A stretch of DNA of 64,000 nucleotides from an uncultured Alteromonadaceae bacterium (GTDB lineage: Bacteria; Pseudomonadota; Gammaproteobacteria; Enterobacterales; Alteromonadaceae), in the NCBI GenBank assembly GCA_947494925.1, contig CANLWS010000003.1, positions 1-64,000 on the forward strand, in the 5' to 3' direction. The notes below the pieces were generated by a model. It did not search any database. It was not told the DNA's origin and saw nothing but the letters and a program-made list of their open reading frames with translations. The translations under genes and the position numbers were made by a program. Positions 55,712-64,000 of the stretch are shown piece after piece. The stretch's first letter is position 1. Each line of letters starts with the position of its first letter.

Positions 55712-57037
55712 ATGAAACGTTTTGCTGCAATTTCTCAAAAATCTCTTTATTTATTGGTGGCCTTATCGCTAGGTTTATCAGGTAGTTTCGTTATAAGCAG
55801 CCAGGTGCAAGCTGAAACTCAGCAAGAACGAAAAACCAAACGTACACCAGCACTGCGATCGAAAGTCTATGACCAGCTGGCGCGAGCACAACAATTGGCT
55901 GATGAAGGACAGATCAAGGAAGCGCTGGAAGCGTTAAAAGTCGTTGAGGGAAAGTCGTCCTCAATGAATAGCTATGAGCTGGCGATGATGCACAACTTCT
56001 TTGGCTTTATTTATTACAATGCTGAAGATTATGACAATGCCATCGCTTCATTTGAAAAAGTGGTGGTGCAACAACCAATCCCTGAATCTTTTGAAAAGAG
56101 CACTTTGTTCAGCTTGTCGCAACTGCACATGATGCGCGGTAACTATGACAAGACTGTCAGCAATCTGGAAAAATGGGAAGCCTTGCATGTTGGAGATATC
56201 CCGGCCAAAAATTTGGTGTTAAAAGCGCAGGCCATGTATCAGAAGAAAGACTTTCTGGCGGCCTCTGAATATATCAACAATGCGATAGAGCAACAGGAAA
56301 ACAGCGAGCTGGGGTTTCAGGTAGATGAAAGCTGGTATGTACTGCAACGCGCCGTTTTTTATGAGTTAAAGCAGCCGGAAAAAGTCACGGAAGTGCTGGT
56401 TAAACTTGTTAAACAGTTCAACAAACCTGAGTACTGGATACAGTTGTCAGGCATGTACGGTGAGCTGGAGCAAGAAAAGCAACAACTTGCCATTATTGAA
56501 TCTGCCTACCAACAGGGCTTTGTCACCAAGTCTTCCGACTTGTTTAATCTGGCGCAGCTTTACTACTATCATCAGGCGCCATACAAAGCCGCCCGGATCA
56601 TGGATGAAGCAATGGAAAGCGGAGTGTTGGAAAAAGATCTTCGTAATCTTAAATTTCTGGCTCAAAGTTGGTCCTTAGCCAAGGAAAGTGAAAAGGCGGT
56701 ACCTGTAATGATGGCTGCTGCTGAGATGTCAGAAGATGGGGAACTGGATTTACAGCTAGCTCAAACCTTTTTAAATATGGAACAGTTTGATGAAGCAATT
56801 GAGGCGTCTGAGCGGGCGATTCAGAAAGGGCAGTTGCGTAAACCAGGAAATGCCCATCTTATTTTAGGTATGGCTTTGTTTAACAAACGTCATTTCGCAG
56901 AATCTTTATTGCAACTTGCTAAGGCTGAGGAACATGAAAGCTCAGAGGCCATGGCAAAGCGCTGGAGCAAGTTTGTTGAAAGTGAACAAGAATACGCGCG
57001 TAAGGTTCTGAGTCAAACAGCTCAGGTTGGTTCTTAG
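55712..57037 (+). CDS. Exported TPR protein of the TonB2 operon
   Basis: A 441-residue protein with a signal peptide (ending VQA) and about ten TPR-like helical pairs across residues 45-430 (MHNFFGFIYYNAEDYDNAIASFE, NAHLILGMALFNKRHFAESL). A TPR protein closes the TtpC/ExbB/ExbD/TonB run in many gammaproteobacteria, so it is likely a periplasmic partner of the motor. It starts 10 bp after tonB. Confidence 0.9.
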   Translation: MKRFAAISQKSLYLLVALSLGLSGSFVISSQVQAETQQERKTKRTPALRSKVYDQLARAQQLADEGQIKEALEALKVVEGKSSSMNSYELAMMHNFFGFIYYNAEDYDNAIASFEKVVVQQPIPESFEKSTLFSLSQLHMMRGNYDKTVSNLEKWEALHVGDIPAKNLVLKAQAMYQKKDFLAASEYINNAIEQQENSELGFQVDESWYVLQRAVFYELKQPEKVTEVLVKLVKQFNKPEYWIQLSGMYGELEQEKQQLAIIESAYQQGFVTKSSDLFNLAQLYYYHQAPYKAARIMDEAMESGVLEKDLRNLKFLAQSWSLAKESEKAVPVMMAAAEMSEDGELDLQLAQTFLNMEQFDEAIEASERAIQKGQLRKPGNAHLILGMALFNKRHFAESLLQLAKAEEHESSEAMAKRWSKFVESEQEYARKVLSQTAQVGS

Positions 57038-57126
57038 GGCTGATTTGTTGGGTTTCAGGCTGGCTCAAAGCGGGACAGCCACTTCTCAGAATTAGCTAAA
57101 TTCTCGCTCAGTAATTATTTTTATCT

Positions 57127-57159
57127 CTGTAACATAAGTGTAATAAAGCTGTCATATAC
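57127..57159 (+). promoter_or_regulatory. Pho box of pstS
   Basis: Three abutting 11-bp units, CTGTAACATAA, GTGTAATAAAG and CTGTCATATAC, precede pstS by 37 bp. Direct 11-bp repeats of CTGTCAT-like sequence are the known PhoB site. The third unit overlaps TATACT (57155-57160), a good -10 element, six bases after the second unit. Confidence 0.85.
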
Positions 57160-57196
57160 TTAGCGCGATTTTAAAAACGACTCTTCGGAAGTTATT

Positions 57197-58285
57197 ATGA
57201 AAAAGCCATTATTTGTTGCAGCTCTTGCATTGTCATCAACTCTGACCATGAATGTTGCTCATGCAGCCCGTGATTATATAAATGTTGTTGGTTCTTCAAC
57301 GGTCTATCCGTTTTCTACTGTTGTAGCTGAGCGTTTCGGAAAGTCTACTCAGTTTAAAACGCCTAAAGTTGAATCTACTGGTTCAGGCGGTGGTCTGAAA
57401 TTATTCTGCCAGGGCGTAGGTGTGCAATTCCCAGATATCACTAATGCATCTCGTCGTATTAAAGCATCAGAAGTGAAGTTATGTGCTGACAATGGCGTGA
57501 CTGAAGTTGTTGAAGTATTGATTGGTTATGACGGTATTGTCATTGGAAATTCCAGCAAAGCGAATCAGATGACTTTGTCCACTAAAGACCTTTTCCTGGC
57601 ATTAGCGAAAGAAGTGCCTAACCCTAACGGCACACCAACTTTGGTTGAAAACCCGTACACTACCTGGAAGCAAGTTAACTCTGCTCTGCCAGACAGCAAG
57701 ATTGAAGTGCTAGGTCCACCTCCAACTTCAGGTACGCGTGACGCGTTCGCCGAATTGGCATTGGAAGGTGGTTGTAAGCAAATTGACTGGATTGCTGACT
57801 TAAGCAAAAAGTCAAAGGCGGCTGGAAAAGCGGGCGACGCTAAACTATCTAAAGAACTTAAAAATCAATACAAGTCTATTTGTCACACTGTGCGTGAAGA
57901 TGGTCCATTCATCGAAGCAGGTGAAAACGACAACCTGATTGTACAAAAGCTGAATGCGAACCCTAATCTTTTGGGGATCTTCGGTTTCAGTTTCCTTGAC
58001 CAAAACGTCGACAAAATTCAGGGCACAAAAATCAATGGGTTTGAACCAACTTTCGATTCCATCGCTGATGGTGATTACCCTGTTTCAAGACCTTTATACT
58101 TTTATGCTAAAAAAGCGCACGTTGGCGTAATTCCAGGCATGAAAGAGTTCTTGGCTGAATTCACCAGCAACAAAGCGTTTGGCGAAGAAGGTTACCTGAC
58201 TGAAAAAGGCATGATCCCACTAGGTGATGATGTACGCAAACAGGTTAAATCTGACGTAAAAACGCTAAAAAGCCTGACGTTGTAA
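57197..58285 (+). CDS. pstS: Periplasmic phosphate-binding protein
   Basis: A 362-residue periplasmic protein that binds phosphate for the Pst ABC transporter. Signal peptide of 23 residues (ending AHA), then DYINVVGSSTVYPFSTVV and STGSGGGLKLFCQG of the phosphate-binding motif, with GPPPTSGTRDAFAELAL later. It belongs to the PstS type common in alpha- and marine gammaproteobacteria. It stands under a clear Pho box and is separated from pstC by a terminator-like hairpin. Confidence 0.95.
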   Translation: MKKPLFVAALALSSTLTMNVAHAARDYINVVGSSTVYPFSTVVAERFGKSTQFKTPKVESTGSGGGLKLFCQGVGVQFPDITNASRRIKASEVKLCADNGVTEVVEVLIGYDGIVIGNSSKANQMTLSTKDLFLALAKEVPNPNGTPTLVENPYTTWKQVNSALPDSKIEVLGPPPTSGTRDAFAELALEGGCKQIDWIADLSKKSKAAGKAGDAKLSKELKNQYKSICHTVREDGPFIEAGENDNLIVQKLNANPNLLGIFGFSFLDQNVDKIQGTKINGFEPTFDSIADGDYPVSRPLYFYAKKAHVGVIPGMKEFLAEFTSNKAFGEEGYLTEKGMIPLGDDVRKQVKSDVKTLKSLTL

Positions 58286-58333
58286 TCCAATAGTCATATC
58301 TACAGCCCAATATTATTGGGTAAATAGTTGTGA

Positions 58334-58367
58334 AAAAAGCCAGCCTAACGTATAAGGCTGGCTTTTT
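58334..58367 (+). terminator. Attenuator between pstS and pstC
   Basis: A 12-bp stem (AAAAAGCCAGCC / GGCTGGCTTTTT) with a ten-base loop ends in a T-run, 49 bp after the pstS stop. Partial termination would give much more binding protein than permease, as is usual for ABC uptake systems. Confidence 0.82.
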
Positions 58368-58442
58368 AGCGAAATAAGTCACCAGTTTTGGCTACTATTA
58401 ACTAGCGACTCTGGTCATGGTTACACGTTTTGTTGAGGTGTT

Positions 58443-59831
58443 ATGAATACATCAATGTTATTTCTCGTCGGATTGTTGTTAATCGCAACGGCGTTTATTG
58501 TCGGTAGAAACCGCTCGATTTCGGTGAGTTCTTCTGCTGGTGGCGTGCGAAATCTGAATTCTCTACCGTCATACTACGGTGCACTTACTGCCTTATGGTG
58601 CGGTATTCCAAGTTTGTTCGTGCTGGCACTCTGGGTTATTTTTGATGACTACTTCATCAGACAAAGCATTATTCAAATGCTGCCTACTGAGCAGCAACAA
58701 TTGGCCGCCAATGATCTGGGGCTATTACTGAATACGATCGGGAACATAGCAGCAAGCGGCACAAATGGACTCAGTAGTGAGCCTTATATTCTGCAGGCCG
58801 CTGCCAGAATGAACGAGCTAAACAGCTTGAGTCAACAAGCAATCACGGGCATTTTTATTGTATTGGCGGTTGCCTTCACTTTTGTCGCCTGGTTGCAAAT
58901 TAAGCCTAAACTACGTGCACGAACTCAAGTTGAAAGTGCCTTTAAAGGTGCCTTACTTCTGTGTGCGAGCATTGCAATATTTACCACTGCCGGTATTGTT
59001 TTGTCAGTGCTTTTCGAGTCTCTGAAGTTCTTCCAGAGCGTTCCCATTACTGAATTCTTATTTGGTCTTGAGTGGAGCCCACAAATGGCTATCCGGGCTG
59101 ACCAGGTTGGTGGCTCAGGTGCATTCGGTTCTATCCCCCTGTTTGCAGGTACCATGTTGATTTCCGCGATTGCGATGTTAATCGCCGTTCCAGCTGGTTT
59201 AATGGCTGCAATATATCTTTCTGAATATGCCGCGCCGAAAGTGCGTATGGCAGTTAAGCCAATGTTAGAAGTGTTGGCGGGGATTCCCACTGTTGTATAT
59301 GGCTTCTTTGCTGCTTTAACTGTTGCACCTTTTGTGCGTGATACCGGCGGCATAATTGGTTTGGACGTGTCTTCTGAAAGTGCTCTGGCTGCTGGCCTGG
59401 TAATGGGTGTGATGATTATCCCCTTTGTTTCGTCCCTATCAGATGACGTGATTAATGCAGTGCCTCAGTCTCTGAGAGACGGCTCTTTTGGGCTTGGCGC
59501 AACCAAATCAGAGACAATCAAACAAGTTGTTATCCCAGCTGCGTTACCGGGTATCGTCGGTGGTGTGCTATTAGCTGTATCGCGAGCTATTGGTGAAACA
59601 ATGATTGTGGTCATGGCCGCTGGACTGGCAGCCAATTTAACCGCCAATCCATTGGAGTCGGTCACCACAGTGACAGTTCAGATAGTCACTTTGTTGGTGG
59701 GTGACCAGGAGTTTAACAGTCCTAAAACCTTATCGGCATTTGCTTTGGGATTAATGCTGTTCTTGATAACCCTGGTACTTAACTACGTCGCATTGCATGT
59801 GGTTAAAAAGTATCGCGAGCAGTACGAGTAA
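58443..59831 (+). CDS. pstC: Phosphate ABC transporter permease PstC
   Basis: A 462-residue inner-membrane permease. Residues 1-175 are an N-terminal extension with helices at about 3-20, 45-65 and 130-150 not found in E. coli PstC (319 residues) but usual in Vibrio and Alteromonas. The conserved part has GSIPLFAGTMLISAIAM, VLAGIPTVVYGFFA and the EAA-loop ATKSETIKQVVIPAALPGI. The ATG follows GAGGTGTT. Confidence 0.93.
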   Translation: MNTSMLFLVGLLLIATAFIVGRNRSISVSSSAGGVRNLNSLPSYYGALTALWCGIPSLFVLALWVIFDDYFIRQSIIQMLPTEQQQLAANDLGLLLNTIGNIAASGTNGLSSEPYILQAAARMNELNSLSQQAITGIFIVLAVAFTFVAWLQIKPKLRARTQVESAFKGALLLCASIAIFTTAGIVLSVLFESLKFFQSVPITEFLFGLEWSPQMAIRADQVGGSGAFGSIPLFAGTMLISAIAMLIAVPAGLMAAIYLSEYAAPKVRMAVKPMLEVLAGIPTVVYGFFAALTVAPFVRDTGGIIGLDVSSESALAAGLVMGVMIIPFVSSLSDDVINAVPQSLRDGSFGLGATKSETIKQVVIPAALPGIVGGVLLAVSRAIGETMIVVMAAGLAANLTANPLESVTTVTVQIVTLLVGDQEFNSPKTLSAFALGLMLFLITLVLNYVALHVVKKYREQYE

Positions 59832-59837
59832 GATCAA

Positions 59838-61148
59838 ATGAGTAAAGATACTGTGAAACATGACAAAAAGAAGCCAAGTACAATGGACTTGGTTAACAAG
59901 AATCTTGCCAAACGCTACCGTGCTGAAAAGCGATTCAGGGCATATGGTATTGCGGCAATATTGTTTGGCCTAAGTTGTTTGGTTCTGCTATTTACCGACA
60001 TCATTGGTAAAGGGCACACTGCCTTCTTGCAAACCTATGTTTATCTTGAAGTGGAGTTTGATGCTGAAACACTTGAGATTGATGATGTTACCGATGCCAA
60101 TCAAGTGGCATCTGCGGACTATTCAGGTGTCATACGAACCGCATTGAGAACGCAATTTGAGGATGCCAAAGGCCGCCGTGACAGACGAAGCCTTTATGCT
60201 CTGGTGAGCAACGGCTCCGGGTTTACCTTGCGTCAAAAATTGGAAGACGATCCGCAATTGTTAAATCAGTCTTTTGGTGTGTGGTTATTGGCCGATGATG
60301 ATGTGGATACTTATTATAAGAGTCGTAATGACGATGGTTCTGGCGCATTTACCGGTCGATTGAGCGAGAAGCAAATTGGTTGGGTGGAAACGCTTATTGC
60401 AAATGAGCACATGGAAAAGCGTTTCAACACGACCTTTTTCACCTCAGGCGATTCCCGTGAACCGGAACAAGCAGGTATACTCGGCGCCATTATGGGGTCA
60501 TTGTTCACCTTATTGGTCACCATCATCTTGTCCTTTCCTATCGGTATAGCGGCTGCTGTTTATCTCGAAGAGTATGCACCAAAGAACAAGTTCACCGATT
60601 TTATAGAAGTGAACATCAATAACCTGGCTGCTGTTCCTTCGATTATTTTCGGTCTGTTGGGACTGTCTATCTTCATTGGATTTTTTGAGATGCACCGTTC
60701 ATTACCTTTGGTGGGTGGATTAGTGCTAACCTTAATGACCTTGCCGACCATTATCATTTCGAGCCGTGCTGCAATAAAGTCGGTTCCTCCATCGATAAGG
60801 GATGCGGCGCTGGGGTTAGGCGCTTCAAAAATGCAGGTTGTATTGCATCATGTCCTTCCTTTGGCTATGCCGGGAATGTTAACCGGGGCGATCATTGGAT
60901 TTGCTCAGGCGTTGGGAGAAACCGCGCCATTGTTAATGATTGGCATGGTTGCCTTTATTGTTGATATTCCTGGTGGAGTATCTGATCCTGCTACAGCTTT
61001 GCCTGTGCAGATATTTTTGTGGTCTGACAGCCCTGAGCGTGCTTTCGTAGAACGCACATCGGCTGCAATTATGGTGTTGTTAGCATTTTTGATTTCAATG
61101 AACACCTTAGCTATTTGGCTCAGAAAACGCCTAGAACGTCGCTGGTAA
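59838..61148 (+). CDS. pstA: Phosphate ABC transporter permease PstA
   Basis: A 436-residue inner-membrane permease. The N-terminal 200 residues contain one membrane helix and a predicted periplasmic domain, longer than E. coli PstA (296). The rest carries [37 protein letters not shown] and the EAA-type loop [20 protein letters not shown]. It begins 6 bp after pstC, and its C-terminus ends RKRLERRW. Confidence 0.93.
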   Translation: MSKDTVKHDKKKPSTMDLVNKNLAKRYRAEKRFRAYGIAAILFGLSCLVLLFTDIIGKGHTAFLQTYVYLEVEFDAETLEIDDVTDANQVASADYSGVIRTALRTQFEDAKGRRDRRSLYALVSNGSGFTLRQKLEDDPQLLNQSFGVWLLADDDVDTYYKSRNDDGSGAFTGRLSEKQIGWVETLIANEHMEKRFNTTFFTSGDSREPEQAGILGAIMGSLFTLLVTIILSFPIGIAAAVYLEEYAPKNKFTDFIEVNINNLAAVPSIIFGLLGLSIFIGFFEMHRSLPLVGGLVLTLMTLPTIIISSRAAIKSVPPSIRDAALGLGASKMQVVLHHVLPLAMPGMLTGAIIGFAQALGETAPLLMIGMVAFIVDIPGGVSDPATALPVQIFLWSDSPERAFVERTSAAIMVLLAFLISMNTLAIWLRKRLERRW

Positions 61149-61164
61149 CAGTGGGAGAATTATT

Positions 61165-62037
61165 GTGGAAGCAGTTATAAAAGAAACATCATCGGCTGAG
61201 ACGCCAATCGATTCAAAGCAGGACTCGGACATAAACCAGAATGTCCAGGACGTGAAAACCGTTGGTACTCCTTTTTCTGACAATGCCAAAATGAGCATGC
61301 GCAACGTTGACGTCTTTTATGGCGAAAAACAGGCAATACATGATGTAAGCCTGGATATCGGTAAGAATGAAGTGGTATCAATGATTGGACCTTCTGGTTG
61401 CGGTAAATCAACATTTTTGCGTTGCCTGAACCGTATGAACGACACGATTGAGTCCTGTAAAATTACCGGTGAACTTAAGCTCGAAGACCGAGATATCTAT
61501 CACCCTAAACAGGATGTAGTGCCACTTCGAGCCCGTGTAGGTATGGTATTCCAGAAGCCGAACCCATTCCCAAAATCTATCTACGATAACGTTGCTTATG
61601 GTCCAAAAGTTCATGGACTGGCAAGCAGAAAAGCCGAGCTTGACGATATTGTCGAGAAAAGTTTGCGAAGAGCCGGTTTGTGGGAAGAAGTAAAAGATCG
61701 TCTTGCTTCACCTGGCACTGGCTTGTCAGGCGGTCAACAGCAAAGGCTTTGCATTGCCCGAACCATTGCGGTGAGCCCGGAAGTAATTTTGATGGATGAA
61801 CCTTGTTCGGCTCTGGATCCAATTGCCACGGCAAAAATAGAGGAGCTCATTGCTGAGTTAAGTGAAAACTTTACCATTGCTATTGTGACGCACTCAATGC
61901 AACAGGCCGCACGTGTCTCGCACCGTACCGCTTATTTCCACATGGGCAAATTAGTCGAAGTAAACGAAACGAAACGCGTATTCACCAATCCGGAACACGC
62001 GCTGACTGAAGCCTATATTACTGGACGCTTCGGTTAA
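61165..62037 (+). CDS. pstB: Phosphate ABC transporter ATP-binding protein PstB
   Basis: A 290-residue ATPase. Walker [10 protein letters not shown] (near residue 75), Q-loop [11 protein letters not shown], signature LSGGQQQRL and Walker [14 protein letters not shown] are all intact, as is the switch His in [10 protein letters not shown]. The start is GTG at 61165 with GGGAGAATTATT upstream, giving a 40-residue polar extension before the usual core. It follows pstA by 16 bp. Confidence 0.96.
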   Translation: MEAVIKETSSAETPIDSKQDSDINQNVQDVKTVGTPFSDNAKMSMRNVDVFYGEKQAIHDVSLDIGKNEVVSMIGPSGCGKSTFLRCLNRMNDTIESCKITGELKLEDRDIYHPKQDVVPLRARVGMVFQKPNPFPKSIYDNVAYGPKVHGLASRKAELDDIVEKSLRRAGLWEEVKDRLASPGTGLSGGQQQRLCIARTIAVSPEVILMDEPCSALDPIATAKIEELIAELSENFTIAIVTHSMQQAARVSHRTAYFHMGKLVEVNETKRVFTNPEHALTEAYITGRFG

Positions 62038-62054
62038 GTTTGGAGGAATCTACA

Positions 62055-62771
62055 ATGGAAAAAATACATTTAGACAAACATATTTCTCAACAATTTGACT
62101 CAGATCTTGAAGAGCTGAAAAGTCAGGTTTTAGAGATGGGTGGGATCGTTGAACAACAAATTCTCGATTCGGTTAAAGCCATTGAAACTGGCGATAGTGA
62201 GTTGGCAGAGCGTGTGATTCAAATTGAAGACGATGTAGATCTTCGGGAAGTTGCTCTGGATGAAGCCTGCACGAACGTGTTGGTCTGTCGCCAACCGGCT
62301 GCATCTGATCTACGTATGGTCCTGACCGTTACCAAGATGACTCGCGATCTCGAGCGCATGGGTGATGAGGCGCAGAAAATTGCCAAGATGGCTATTTCTC
62401 TTTCTGAATCGAGTTCCGGGCCAAATGGTTATGAAGAAGTCAGACACATGGGAACCTTGGTTCATCAGATGGTTAACTTATCACTGGATGCTTTTGCGCG
62501 ATTTGATGCCGAACTCGCATTCGACGTTGCTAAGCAAGATAAAAAGGTGGACAGAGAGTACAAAAGTTCCATTCGGGAGATAGTCACCTATATGATGGAA
62601 GATCCTCGCTCCATCTCTCGTTCCATGAATATCATCTGGGCATTGCGTTCCCTGGAAAGGATAGGCGATCATGCCAGAAATATTGGCGAGCACATTATTT
62701 ACCTGGTTCGCGGCTTGGATGTGCGTCATGCGAGCATTAAAGAAATAGAGAAAAAGCTCCATCGCTCTTAA
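62055..62771 (+). CDS. phoU: Phosphate signalling protein PhoU
   Basis: A 238-residue helical protein made of two three-helix bundles with the metal-site repeats (VIQIEDDVDLREVALDE; KVDREYKSSIRE), and TKMTRDLERMGDEAQKIA and RSLERIGDHARNIGEH as the twin signature. It restrains the PhoR-PhoB system when phosphate is plentiful and controls Pst. The ATG at 62055 has TGGAGGAATC upstream. It ends the pst unit. Confidence 0.97.
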   Translation: MEKIHLDKHISQQFDSDLEELKSQVLEMGGIVEQQILDSVKAIETGDSELAERVIQIEDDVDLREVALDEACTNVLVCRQPAASDLRMVLTVTKMTRDLERMGDEAQKIAKMAISLSESSSGPNGYEEVRHMGTLVHQMVNLSLDAFARFDAELAFDVAKQDKKVDREYKSSIREIVTYMMEDPRSISRSMNIIWALRSLERIGDHARNIGEHIIYLVRGLDVRHASIKEIEKKLHRS

Positions 62772-62787
62772 ATTGATGTGAGTGAAC

Positions 62788-62817
62788 AAGCCGCATGTCA
62801 GAATGCGGCTTTTTTTT
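62788..62817 (+). terminator. Terminator of the pst-phoU operon
   Basis: AAGCCGCAT / ATGCGGCTT with a six-base loop is followed by a run of T. It separates phoU from the porin gene, which has its own promoter. Confidence 0.87.
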
Positions 62818-62830
62818 GTCTGACGAATTT

Positions 62831-62848
62831 GCGACAGAAATATGACGA
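62831..62848 (-). promoter_or_regulatory. Second, reverse Pho-box-like site upstream of the porin gene
   Basis: On the minus strand two CTGTCAT-like units start 11 bp apart: TCGTCATATTT then CTGTCGC. It agrees with the Pho consensus at about 14 of 18 positions. It lies about 95 bases before the forward Pho box and has no minus-strand gene to serve, so it may be an upstream accessory PhoB site. Confidence 0.4.
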
Positions 62849-62942
62849 TTTGGTGTCAGTTGTGGATAGATAGCCCGCCAAATCTCAAATATTCCCTTAG
62901 TCAGACATAGGAAATTCATCATTCCTTAACAAAAATGTCATC

Positions 62943-62975
62943 ATGTCACATAAGTGTAATATAAGTGCAATATAG
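62943..62975 (+). promoter_or_regulatory. Pho box of the OprP-like porin gene
   Basis: Three abutting 11-bp units, ATGTCACATAA, GTGTAATATAA and GTGCAATATAG. The -10 candidate TATAGT (62971-62976) sits six bases after the second unit, exactly as in the pstS promoter. The mRNA leader would be about 180 bases long. Confidence 0.78.
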
Positions 62976-63161
62976 TACGCTCCAAATTCTAATAGTAACT
63001 TTATTCCCTAACGTACTTTGAAAAGTCCTACTACACTAGCTATCGATAATTGATAGAAATAGTGCGGAATTGCTCATTCATGTACTGCCGGATAACCGAT
63101 TGAGACAGCTGCCAGAGATCAGTTGCTGTTTCAGATGAATACACATTGGAGAGAACTTTCT

Positions 63162-64000
63162 ATGAAGCTTAGAACCACCATAGCAACAGCCATCACAATG
63201 GCGGCTATCATGCCAAACTCTGCCTTAGCGACTATATCCGAAAAAGAAGCCGCAGCGCTTCTGGAACGACTCAGTAAGTTGGAACAGGAAGTCGTCAGGT
63301 TGCGTGGTGAGCTTAGTAGCGCGGATTCAGAAAAGAAAGAAACTGTTGCCCCGGCAAAAAAAGCGAAAAAGACTGAAAGTGCCCCTTCATTTAGTTGGAA
63401 AGGTGCGCCTGAAGTAAAAGATAAAGGCGGATGGAGTGTTAAACCCCGTGGCAGAATGTTATACGATTTTGCCAACCTGTCTTCAGTGCCAGATTCAATA
63501 GATATCCCAGGTGAAGGGTTCTCCAATGAAGCCCGTCGTGTGCGCTTAGGTATTCAGGGAACTATGCCAGGTGGGTTCGGTTATAAGTTAGAAACAGACT
63601 TGCCAGGCGGCGCTTCGTTAACAGATGCTTACCTGACCTACAAACACGATGACTGGAAATTTACCTTTGGACAACACAATAACTTCCAGAGTTTTGAAGA
63701 GCTGACCAGTAGTAACGATAGCAGTTTTATCGAACGTGCGGCCTTTACCGATGCATTTGGGTTTGAGCGTAAATTAGGTATCTCTGCGGCGACTAAATTC
63801 GGTAGTGTAAACGTTCAAGGTGGCTTGTTTACCGACAACCTAGATGATCTGGACGATGGTAATAATGCCATTAGTATTGACCTTCGCGCTTTTGCTTCTC
63901 CTAAAGTAGATGGCATGCAAATGCATTTTGGTGGGTCCCTACATATGCGTGACTTAGGCGATAGCTCTGATACAGTTCGATATCGTGCACGACCTATGGT
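63162..64000 (+). CDS. Phosphate-selective porin O/P-like protein (5' part)
   Basis: The window ends inside this gene; about 279 codons are visible. A signal peptide (ending ALA), a short coiled coil with SEKEAAALLERLSKLEQEVVRLR (trimerising helix as in OprP/OprO), a Lys/Ala linker, then beta strands beginning RGRMLYDFANL and with RRVRLGIQGTMPGGF, YKLETDLPGG and FGQHNNFQSFEELTSSND, all typical of the porin O/P family. ATG at 63162 has TTGGAGAG upstream. It probably forms a trimeric outer-membrane channel for phosphate or polyphosphate, induced by starvation through its Pho box. Confidence 0.88.
   Translation, partial: MKLRTTIATAITMAAIMPNSALATISEKEAAALLERLSKLEQEVVRLRGELSSADSEKKETVAPAKKAKKTESAPSFSWKGAPEVKDKGGWSVKPRGRMLYDFANLSSVPDSIDIPGEGFSNEARRVRLGIQGTMPGGFGYKLETDLPGGASLTDAYLTYKHDDWKFTFGQHNNFQSFEELTSSNDSSFIERAAFTDAFGFERKLGISAATKFGSVNVQGGLFTDNLDDLDDGNNAISIDLRAFASPKVDGMQMHFGGSLHMRDLGDSSDTVRYRARPM

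Noticed and set aside
57127-57159. Short regular repeats as a possible CRISPR or iteron array
   Set aside because: The 11-bp period and CTGTCAT words fit PhoB sites; there are no spacers and no cas or rep genes.

Overview
The window is a chromosomal segment of a marine-type gammaproteobacterium. The Alteromonadales, near Alteromonas/Bowmanella/Paraglaciecola, fit best. The reasons are E. coli-like versions of XylA, XylR, Ppx and Epd, an Alteromonas/Vibrio-style TtpC-ExbB-ExbD-TonB2 operon, PstC and PstA longer than the E. coli proteins, a large TonB-dependent receptor, and moderate GC with short intergenic regions. The genus cannot be fixed from this sequence. No rRNA, tRNA, CRISPR array, prophage or complete insertion sequence was seen.

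Layout. 1-491 holds no convincing gene. 492-3053 is a large secreted zinc metalloprotease. 3120-7405 is a xylose catabolic locus (xylB-xylA divergent from xylR). 7400-14814 carries a TetR regulator with a divergent membrane protein, a TPR/membrane protein pair, a DesK/NarL-type two-component system, a GAF histidine kinase and rsmE. 15002-19100 carries a tiny membrane protein, mscS, an M48 protease lipoprotein, a small lipoprotein and metK, with an array of MetJ-like boxes upstream of metK. 19577-25819 is a STAS-like protein followed by the central carbon cluster tkt-epd-pgk-fba, where the aldolase is class I. 25826-25911 looks like a REP/REPIN-type inverted-repeat element.

26332-32856 is an accessory block. 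It holds four paralogous secreted proteins that share one N-terminal domain but differ in what follows it, a fifth small protein that may be a distant relative, and a 981-residue Ig/cadherin-like repeat protein in the middle. A stray 3' end of one paralog remains between two others, which suggests domain shuffling. 33161-37645 has a helical protein of unknown function, a DUF1800/DUF1501 pair, a SpoIIE-type phosphatase and a small conserved protein.

38025-64000 is a phosphate island: ppk-ppx, a DUF47-pit pair, a lipoprotein with three ~430-residue repeats followed by a TonB-dependent receptor, an operon encoding DUF3450/TtpC/ExbB/ExbD/TonB/TPR, pstS-pstCAB-phoU, and the start of an OprP/OprO-like porin. 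Sequences resembling Pho boxes (CTGTCAT-like units repeated every 11 bp) stand before all six transcription units. The reading I favour is a PhoB-controlled, envelope-spanning system. The porin and the TonB receptor plus lipoprotein would bring phosphate or a phosphate-containing ligand across the outer membrane, a dedicated TonB2 motor would power the receptor, Pst and Pit would carry phosphate across the inner membrane, and Ppk/Ppx would store and release it. The phoB and phoR genes are not in the window.
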